A stretch of 64,000 nt of DNA from Exserohilum rostratum (Eukaryota > Ascomycota > Dothideomycetes > Pleosporales > Pleosporaceae). The translations under genes and the position numbers were made by a program. Of the stretch, positions 55,722 to 64,000 are shown one piece after another; position 1 is the first letter of the stretch; each line of letters starts with the position of its first letter. The notes under the pieces are model-generated. The model saw only the letters and a program-made list of their open reading frames with translations, made no database searches and was not told where the DNA came from. The stretch lies in assembly GCA_026367775.1 (NCBI GenBank), contig CP111164.1, positions 682,001 to 746,000 on the forward strand, written 5' to 3'.

Positions 55722-57553
55722 TTAGCCATACCTCACCCTGCGCTCGCCTTTCTGCTCACCCATCTGATAGCTCACAGTGATGCCCTTTCGCTGAGCATAA
55801 CTTATTGCATCGCGACCACTAATCCGCGTACAATTATCGGCTTTGATATGCTTGAGCGATGGCACCTTGTCCGCCAGCATCTTGATAGACGCACCCGTAA
55901 TCATGGTATTCGTGAGATCAATAGTCTCCAGCCCCGTTTCGTGCGCAATGATATGCTCCACATCATCGTCTGTACATGGCATCAGGCCGATATCCAAGGT
56001 CTCCAAAGCGGGCGTGAGAATCCGCAATGAGCTACCCAAGAGACTATTCGGCTTACCGCACATAGGCGTGGTAGAAGCATCATACACGCAGCGCAACGAG
56101 AGATATTGCAGCGGCTTCCCATCCTCAACAGCATGTAATGCCTTATCCTCTCCCATGTACAGATCCAACAGCGCGGTTAGTCTGTTGGGACGAACCAAAA
56201 ACCCATATAGCGTCAGGTGCGTGAGGTCTGGTAAATGGGACTGCACCCACCCGCCCTCGCCTCCATCTCTGACTAGCGCGCCGCCGTCGTTTTCAAGCAC
56301 GAGGCGCTGCAGCGTGGGCGGGAGAGCGGGGAACCGGCCAAAGTTTATGCGTTTCAGAACGAGCGTTGTGAGTGCTGGGAGCTGCGTTGCGTCATGTGGC
56401 CAGCCGCGGCCGTTGAAGCCTTGGAACGCACTGATGTTGCTGAGGGAGAGGGAGCGGAGCGCTGGTGTGAGACTGAGGAGCTTGGCGATGTCAATGGTCA
56501 TTTCGGCGGTGGTTTTAGCGAAGGATAGAGTAAGCGTGTGGAGGTTTGCAAGGTTCTCTGTCCATTTCATGGTGTAGGTTGGTGGAAGGATGCCATGGAA
56601 TGCTGCGTGTTCTAACGCTGGCTGGGATTGGAATATGCGCTCTACAGTATCTGCGGAGACTTCCGGATGTACGACAAACTTTTTCAGTTTGGGGCTGCTC
56701 TTTGCTACGTCAATGAGCGTTGCAGACATGGTGTGCGGCAGCGATATCATTTCGACTTCAGCTAGGTGCTTAGCAGCCTTGGCCAAGTTCCGGAGTACAT
56801 CCATGTGCTCGAAGCGGTGGATAGTAACACGGTTCATGCGTAGATTGGAGTTCCTCAGCGCGGAATTGGCAAAGGAACGGGGGACGGGGCGGCGGGCGCC
56901 AGAGAGATCAAAGTGAAGCCATAGTTTGGGGAGTTTGGAGAGGTAGTCGCGCCAGCCTTTGCTGACGCGCATGCAGTTGACTATTTGGCGGAAGGAGAGA
57001 TGCTCGAGGATCATTTCTGCGAGTTCTACGGGTAGCATCGTAAAGGGGTCGATGGCTACTGCTGGTGAGAGTTTGCGGGTGAGTTTGTCGTGTAGTTGTT
57101 GGAGAAGCTGGTCAAAAAGTCAGTCCCAATTCGTAGGATTATATCTGAAATCATCGGCAAAAGGATAGTAGTAAGAAGGAAAAAAAAAGCGCAGACGAAG
57201 AGAATACATGCCTTGAAATTCTTATCTTGAGCCCCTATATTCTTCATTCCATACTTGTAGATTCCGAGGGCCGTCTCTTCCTTTCCCATCTTCTCCAGCA
57301 CACTCGCTGTCCTCAAGTATCCCTTGACATCTTTTTTATTCAGCCTAATCATCTCCCGGCCATCCTTGACGGCATCTGCATACTTTTCCAACTTGTCATA
57401 AGTGGCAGCGCGATAGTCATACAGACCCAAAGAGGGTTTTTGGCAGGTCTCAATACCCTTTGTAAAGGTCTCTAGCGCCTTGTCATATTGCTTGGATTTG
57501 TAGTAATTGCGACCCAATTCCTGAAACTCCTCTGCTGACATTTGACGAGCCAT
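55722..57553 (-). CDS. TPR / F-box / LRR protein, Dia2/Pof3-like
   Basis: Two exons (57553-57212, 57107-55722) give 575 residues. Residues 1-114 are TPR repeats (FQELGRNYYKSKQYDKALET, AATYDKLEKYADAVKDGREM). After the junction LLQQLHDKLTRKL, an F-box starts at about 138 (MLPVELAEMILEHLSFRQIV), followed by leucine-rich repeats to about 550. TPR-F-box-LRR is the architecture of budding-yeast Dia2 and fission-yeast Pof3, SCF ubiquitin-ligase adaptors that act at replication forks and in genome stability. The F-box binds Skp1, the LRR and TPR bind substrates and replisome parts. The intron can only be placed as GC-AG: AAG|GCATGT at 57212/57211, with acceptor ACCAG. No GT donor keeps the frame. Confidence 0.88.
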
Positions 57554-58358
57554 GATGGGCCTTTTTAATGTATCCAAGGTATGTGTATGGAGATAACTGG
57601 CTCGCAACGGGGGTTTACGAGATGGATATACACAAGTTGGAAATGGTAATTGGGGTAGAGTGGTGTAGGTGGACGGATCGGGATCACGCGACGCGACGCG
57701 CCGCCCTGGCGAACAATGGCTCGTGCATCCGTTCGTTGCAAGAACAGCCACGGCGTATTGAGAACGAAACAAACAACGGTTTTCTGATTTCAATAAGCGG
57801 TTAAACGATGAAACTAGACGCTTAAGTAAAGTAATCATTCATATGATATTAATACTATCTATCATGATATCAATCACTACTACGGTTTGTCTTCTTCTTC
57901 CTCCTTGTTGCTATCAATGAGCCAGTCTACTAAGCCCAGTTGGCGCATTTCATGACCGCCAAACAGTCTTGCTGGGTAACCCTTACTTCAGTGGTATGGA
58001 ACTGAACATGCCATGACTCGTGCGAACACCTCTCGACGCGGGGATACTGCACATGTATTCGTTCAGTCGAATTACATGTACGGTGCCACTCAAATGCTGG
58101 TTGGGATGCTACTTTCGTATGCAAAAGTGGAAGGCATTGCAAACCCTCTTAATTTCCTCTACCATCGTTTATGATGGGACTCTGTGCCCGAAACGATAGG
58201 TTATAGGTACTATGGCAACCTTGTTTCTGGTAGACATATCGAAGTCTACAAAAATTCCCGGGCCGAAGCTCTGAATTGTCCAGCAGATGTCAAAATTGAA
58301 TACATCTGTTTCCAGAGCCTGTGATACTGTTGAAGATGCCGTGAAGATGCTCCGGCAT
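57554..58358. other. Intergenic, no gene seen
   Basis: Promoter of the F-box gene and 3' flank of the histidine kinase gene. Short frames on the minus strand lack motifs. Confidence 0.6.
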
Positions 58359-61298
58359 TCAAGGAACCAACGCATTTGACCGAATCGCCAATCCTGGTGT
58401 TGGCGGATCAATAGACGAAGGCGCTAGCTCTGGTATCAGCGATTTCATCATAAAGACCAGGTCAGCGGCTTTGAACGGCTTCTGCATAACGCGGTCTGCG
58501 CCAGCGGCCATAGCTGTATCGATTTGCTCTTTCCGTACGTTTGCTGTAACCGCAATAATAGGCAGTCTTGTAAACTGCCCGTCATCCAACTCCTTCTGCC
58601 GGATTCTGCGCATGGCTGCCAGACCGTCGAGCACTGGCATTTCCAAGTCCATCAATACAATGTCAAAAGTTTCTCGCTCCAGCATCTCGAGCGCTTCGAG
58701 ACCATGGTTGGCCACATGGACACGACAACCAGCCTTTTTGAGCTGCTTGCCAAGAACCTGCTGATTGATGATGTTGTCTTCGACCAGCAAAACTTGTAGT
58801 TGCTGGGATACGGGCTCTTGCTTTCCAGCTTCCCAGCTTACCTCGTTCAGTGTCTTGGGTTGCTGTTCCACTCTTCGCGTTTTGACATAGAATCCAAACG
58901 TCGAGCCTTGACCCGATACAGAGGCAACTCCGATTTCACCCCCCTGCTTCTCGGTAAGCTGTTTGGAGATGAACAAACCCAAGCCACTACCTCCATAATT
59001 CACATGCGTCTTTACATTTGCCTGTCTGAAACGTTCGAAAATCTTGTGAATATCCTTCTTTTGTAGTCCAATTCCAGAGTCTTGCACACTGAAACCAAGG
59101 TATATCTCTTCGCCATTGCCCCAATCTGCGGAGTTCGTTACGTCACCGTAGTCTTTGCCATCTGTAGCCCAAAACATATCGTCGGGAAACAGGGTCCGGG
59201 GTGCTGATTTACTCGCACCGTAACGAATGGTGATTGATGGCTTTGCGGATGGCTTAACAAACTTGATCGCATTTGTGAGCAGATTGATGAAAATCTGCGT
59301 CACTCGTGACGGATCATAGCAGAGAGAGTCAATATTAAGATCCACAAGAGATGGATCTGGCGTTATACTGTAAGCGATCATGTGGGTCTTGAGCTCGGCT
59401 TCAAAGATGTTGACGATTGAGTCCACGAACTTTGCGGGCTTGACGGGAACCGGTGTTATCGATAGCAGCATAGAGTCGAGCTTGCTGAGGGTAAGCACGT
59501 CGTCAATGATGCGCTTTTGATGGTTTGCACATTGCATAATGATGTTGGCACTTGAGATGTTGTCATTGAGAGCATCGAGGCACGGTTTGGGTATATCGGC
59601 AATTTGTGTCTGACATTCTTCGACGGCGGTTGCGATTGCATCTGCACAATGTACAATGGCGCTAAGCGGATTCCGCATCTCGTGAGAAACGACGTCAATA
59701 AAAGCTTCTTGCTGTCGTTTTGCTTCTCTGGCTTCAGCAGCCAGTCGGGCCTGGAATGTCTTTGCCCAGCACAAACGACTAATATCTGTCGTACAGGCCA
59801 TGACACTCATGACCCTGCCGTGTTCGTTGCGGTATGGAAATGCGAGGACTTGAAGCTGGGCTGGTTCGGGGTCACCCGTCGGAGGTGTATACAATCGTTT
59901 CAAGCGCAGGTCGATGGTGATGTGATCTACGCCGTTGATCAAGCGCTCCCAGACCTCTTCTGCTTTTGCGCGGTCGTCGTCGTGGTATGCATCGAGAAAG
60001 GCGAGATTGTCGGTATGATCGTTGAAAGATTTTCCAGCTAGTTCGTAGTAGTAGTCGTTTGCCCAGAGCATATATCCATCGAGTGAAACGTGGCACATGC
60101 CTACCGAGGCGTGGTCGATGAGGTGTCGTAGTTTAAGATCGCTAAAAGCGAGGTCGGCTTCGAGCTGGACTTGACGCTTTTTGTTCATCTCGGAATCAGC
60201 CGCAGAGGTAATGATGCTCGACACCATGCGACCAAGGTCTCGGATGAATTGCTCGCAAACTTCATCATGTGGACGATAGGGATTGGTGCCAAAGATGAGA
60301 TAGCCGAAAAGACGCACACCACACATGATGGGTATAAAGACAATCTTCTTTGACGGCGCACCCCAGCCTTTCCAGGAGGCTGATGAGAAGCGTTCGTCGT
60401 AATCGATTATGGTTGGGTCTGTACCGGCTCGTCGCATATCTGGTATGAGGCCCTCCTCACTATCGATTGTTGCCGATTTGACTATGAGGGGGTGGCCTTC
60501 GGGGAGGCCCATTTGTCCGTGCAGCTTAAGCAGATTTGAGCCTCGCTCTTCTTCGTCCATCCTGTACAACATGGCCATGGGCACATCGTGTTCATTCGTC
60601 TCCAGCGTAGTGAGAATGTGAGAGCAGACGGTGTCGGTGGATTGGAGGGACACGGACGCGAGCTTGTTCAGGCAGGTGGTGCGGCGGTCGGCGAGTTTTT
60701 GACTTGTGACTTCGTAACTGGGGGGCATATCAGCTCTGCATCTGCGGCTGAGACTGGGCGTCGAGCGACCCCGACAGACTCACACATTGTTGATGTAGCC
60801 TTGAATTGCGCCAGGCATGCCCACGGGCGCAAAGCCGCCTGAGAAGAAGGCCTCTTCTCGGAAGCCCTTGCGCTCGACGAGGGTAGAGACGGCGGAGCTG
60901 TAGTTGACGCCGACACCGGTTCGCTTTGCCTGTTCGAAATAGGGACCAATGCTTGGCCAGAGGTCGGGATAGCCGTCCTGGAAGAGGGAACCCATGAGGC
61001 CGGGATGCACACCGGCGGCAAGAGGCGCGTAGCTCTCATTGTAGATGGCCGTCAGGTTGGAGATGTCTCCCCACCACAGGCAGGCGGCGCGAGAATCGGC
61101 AAGCACATAACTGGCAAACAGGCGCAGGGCCGGGCTCCACGTGTTCAGCGGTCCCAGCGAGGTGCGCGACCAGTCGGTGTTCTGGAAGAAGCGGATGTGG
61201 TCCGTCTGGGGCAGGGCGGCGGTCCAGTCGCATTGGCCGTCGAGTTGGTGGTTCCAAGGGGCATTGAGGCCTCCTTCATCGGGCGGTGGTGTTAGCAT
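58359..61298 (-). CDS. Hybrid histidine kinase (PAS-HisKA-HATPase-REC)
   Basis: Two exons (61298-60784, 60717-58359) give 957 residues. The N-terminal 170 residues include a sensor-like region (DWSRTSLGPLNTWSP) typical of fungal and bacterial PAS kinases. A GAF-like segment follows, then a PAS domain (about 365-490). HisKA has the phospho-acceptor His517 in DVVSHEMRNPLS; the ATPase has the N-box NLLTNAIKF, G1 DSGIGL and G2 GGSGLGL. The C-terminal receiver holds VEDN, phospho-acceptor Asp862 in VLMDLEMPVLDG, and Lys918 in MQKPF. It would pass phosphate through an HPt protein to a response regulator. There is no membrane segment, so it is probably cytosolic. The signal is unknown. The start is the ATG of MLTPPPDEGG. 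Confidence 0.9.
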
Positions 61299-62197
61299 CT
61301 GCACGGGACGACGGAGGCAGCGGTGGGAGTCGCAGTGACATCCTCATGCGATGCGAGGGCTGGCAGAGACGGCGGTGCAAGTCTTTAGGCCTGGTGCCAT
61401 CCATGTGATGTGATTTGGTATCGACGCCCCGGCGCTTTTCTCGGGCGCAGGTAGCACTGACACCCATCCGTGCCATGTGGGTACCGACGCAATCGCAGAT
61501 GAACATGCAGCCACGCGGTGCCAAGCCGTTTCCGATCGGCTGCGTTCCGAGATTTCCGATGCAGCCGTGCCGGGGCCCTCGCCCACAATGACGACGGCGC
61601 TTTGCATACTCTACACACAAAATACACACAAGGGCAGCTCGCGTCACAGCACCACGACATGCCCGCCCTGCTTCACGGCTGCGCTGCCCGCTCTGCTTAC
61701 GGTCGAGTCGCCAAGGGGGCCGGGGTTTCACTGCCAGCCAGCTGTCGGCTCCAGCTGCACCGGCAATCCTTGATCTTGTGCCATTGGCCCGCTGATGTTC
61801 ATCGACCGATCTGCAGCGTCCCGAGTCTGGAAGAACAGGGGAGCCGTCGTCTTCACACCCACTTCACTTGGGCTGCGTCGCCCCTCTCGCAGCCTCACTC
61901 GTTGCAGCCGCTATCTCGTCTCCGCTGTTTCGCGTTGCAACTAGTCACGTTTCTGGCGATACTGCCCATCATACTCGTACGATCATGGAAGGATTAAAGT
62001 CGGTCTTGCTCGCTGCAATTTAGCCTGCCAAACCTTGCTGTTCTGTTGCTCTCCTGAGCGCACCACATTTTGCTACCGCCTCTCCATCTGGGAATGCCTT
62101 GCCGCAGCCCTTGCCGCAGCCTTGCCGCTCCCACCCCCCACCCGCATACAGACCTGGTATTGCCCGATGCATCCACTTGCACTTCCATCCCTTCACA
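61299..62197. other. Intergenic, kinase promoter and isocyanide synthase 3' flank
   Basis: About 900 bases. GC-rich on the left. Both flanking genes are on the minus strand, so this holds the kinase promoter. No gene was recognised. Confidence 0.6.
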
Positions 62198-63317
62198 TCA
62201 TGCGGAAACCGCTCGCCGGTCTCGGATCCTGACTCCGCTGGGGTACAGCTCTTCAAACGTCTGACTCAAACCGGGAGTGTTCGCTGCCCCTGCGCAAAAA
62301 CAATACGCCTGTCCATTGCGATACACAAGGCGGTACTGCGTCTCATCCACCTTGCACCGCTGCACAGTGCGCATCGACCCGTCTGCCTCGATCACCAGTG
62401 TCGAGTGCCAAGGCGTCGCGCCCAGCGCTCCCTTTTCTTGCTGCGGAATGATCGCCATCGAAAGCTTATCCTTTCCACCGGAATCGTGAATAGACAGACG
62501 CACATATTGTGTCGGCACCGCAGCCATGGCCGCAGAGAAGGCTTTCCAGCGGCCCATCATCTCCTTGGCCGTATTGGCAATATTTGCTGCTTGATCCTCC
62601 AGAGAAAGAGCGAGATGCTTCTCGTTCAACGCCAGATCCTGCCCCAGAAATTCGAGATATTTAGTGTGCGTCATCTGCATGTCGCTTGTACTCGTATTGG
62701 CCATGTCCGCCTCGAATTTTGCATCTCCATATCGCCGCTTCAATTCTTTGCGGATATCTGATGCATGCTCGAGATAGTATTCCTTAGATTGGAAATCGCC
62801 GGCATACTCGAGAATGTCCCATAGTCGCAGGAAGCTGAGATTGCGTAGGTTGTTGTGTGCAGCCATCTCCCGCACCCCTTGACCAAAGTTCCAGACCGTC
62901 TCATCACTCACTCCGAGAAGATCTGCTGAAATTAGCCGAATACGAATCTAGGAACCCATGTGACGACATACCATTGTAGACAAGACCGTCAGAAGTAATA
63001 TGGCATTCCGCGCCATGTTCGTAAACCCTTTTGATCTTCTCGCACAGGCCGTCGAGATGCTTCAGCGCAAGCTCCTCACCCAAATCCGGCAAGACACCTA
63101 GAACCTTGTCTTTCGTGTTCGGCGACTTGAAAGGGAATCCAGGTAACAGCATGAGTATTGGCTCTTCGCGCTTGACTTGCCCTTTCACAATAGGTAAAAA
63201 CGTCTCGAACCCATCCCATTTCCCTGTGCGTTCGTAGTTCAATCCGTATTGTTCGATAATTCTGAGTATCTCCTCAGCCTTTGCGTCGGCGCTGGTGGCG
63301 TCAATTGTAGAAGCCAT
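62198..63317 (-). CDS. Isocyanide synthase, Dit1/PvcA family
   Basis: Two exons (63317-62972, 62922-62198) give 356 residues. Family motifs are clear: LMLLPGFPFKSPNTKDKVLG (about 56-74), LPDLGEELALKHLDGLC (76-92), and CHITSDGLVYN-DLLGVSD (105-122) across the exon junction. The C-terminal half ends in the family's VIEADGSMRTVQR and YRLVYRNGQAYCF. Enzymes of this type convert an amino acid and a ribose-5-phosphate donor carbon into an isocyanide; in yeast Dit1 makes a dityrosine precursor. The length matches stand-alone bacterial PvcA rather than multi-domain fungal forms. The intron has a GTATGT donor; CAGCAG offers two acceptors one codon apart. The substrate is unknown. No P450, dioxygenase or transporter is visible next to it inside the window. 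Confidence 0.88.
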
Positions 63318-64000
63318 GTTGGGTGGTCGAGATGTTTGGAAGATGTCAAGTTTCAGCCGCACCCGGAGTTTGACAGGTACTTATGTTCATGCTAAAAGGT
63401 CAGCTCATGTTGGGGGCTGTACATGTACCAAGACAAAGCGCTGGCCGTGGCACAGCTGTAAGCACGCACGAACTTGCTGCCGAGTTGCGGGTCCCGTCGT
63501 GCCATCCAAGAACATGGATAGTTTTGCTCCAAAATATGTGTGTATAAACTTTGAGATTCGCACACATTTACCTGCCATGTGTTTCAAAACAAAATTAAGA
63601 TGCTGTTGTTAAGCACGCCGAGTGCATGCCATTACGACCACAAGACGTCAACTCCCAAAGACCCTGAGATCGATCTCGTCTAACGCCCAAGGGTCCATCC
63701 ACCACAGCCCAGCAAGGACTTGCTTTGGACCCCTTCTAGCTCTATTTTGAGACGGGCTCAGCCTCTTCCAGTGGTCTGGTCCCCTTCCTTCAGCCGCAGC
63801 GGGGCCCCTCATCCCAAAGCCGTTAGTGGGTTTGCCTCTCTTTCAGCCCGTGCCAAGACTGGGCTTGTGTCTCCCCACCATTTGCGATTTTGCGATTGCC
63901 ATCGCTAGCAATGGCTATCCGCAGGTAGGTGCTAAATCAACATAATGTATATACGCTATCGTGAGGATAGAGAATAGCTTGCACGGTCGTTATGCCTAAT
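63318..64000. other. Right end, upstream of the isocyanide synthase
   Basis: The promoter of the isocyanide synthase and unassigned sequence to the edge. Short frames only; any further cluster genes would lie beyond the window. Confidence 0.5.

Noticed and set aside
1..64000. tRNA genes, rRNA, CRISPR arrays, intact transposons
   Set aside because: No T-loop and acceptor pairing, no spaced direct repeats, and no transposase, reverse transcriptase or long terminal repeats were recognised by reading; a covariance-model and repeat search was not possible here.

Overview
The window is nuclear DNA of a filamentous ascomycete. Genes are interrupted by short GT-AG introns (about 43-110 bases, a few longer), lie on both strands without operons, and match typical fungal families: TFIIA large subunit, Gcn5, Rad1, Ost5, Thg1, Cdc20, a Dia2/Pof3-type TPR/F-box protein, a hybrid histidine kinase and a type III polyketide synthase. 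The protein set and intron style fit Dothideomycetes, probably Pleosporales; that placement is inference, since no phylogeny could be run. No rRNA, tRNA, CRISPR array or intact transposon was seen.

Layout. 1-1.7 kb: 3' end of a WW-domain protein and a CYSTM-type Cys-rich protein. 3.1-4.1 kb: TDG/MUG-type DNA glycosylase. 4.1-6.9 kb: AT-rich tract holding one three-exon gene for a small secreted eight-cysteine protein (candidate effector). 6.9-8.3 kb: type III polyketide synthase. 8.3-10.9 kb: gene-poor, with a decayed coding-like tract. 10.9-16 kb: an LPRELRNRIY-type orphan protein, a membrane J-protein and an MFS sugar transporter. 16-23.6 kb: a 7.6-kb stretch without a convincing gene, with clustered CACGTG sites and a small tandem repeat. 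23.6-28.2 kb: Thg1 with a very large disordered insertion, and a Tma23-like G-patch protein. 29.5-34 kb: secreted metallophosphoesterase and a PAF-acetylhydrolase-like lipase. 35-45 kb: a dense housekeeping/regulatory block (bZIP factor, TFIIA, Rad1, Ost5, Gcn5). 47-49 kb: concentrative nucleoside transporter. 50-61.3 kb: Cdc20, a kelch/BTB protein, the Dia2/Pof3-like F-box protein and a hybrid histidine kinase. 62.2-63.3 kb: an isocyanide synthase of the Dit1/PvcA family.

How it fits together. Most genes are unlinked housekeeping functions. The accessory biology sits in three places: the AT-rich effector/type III PKS segment (5.9-8.3 kb), the gene-free CACGTG-rich segment (20-21.6 kb), and the isocyanide synthase at the right end, where a cluster could continue beyond the window. 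Exon boundaries were derived by hand from splice consensus, reading frame and family conservation; they are well supported for conserved proteins and less so for the orphan ones.
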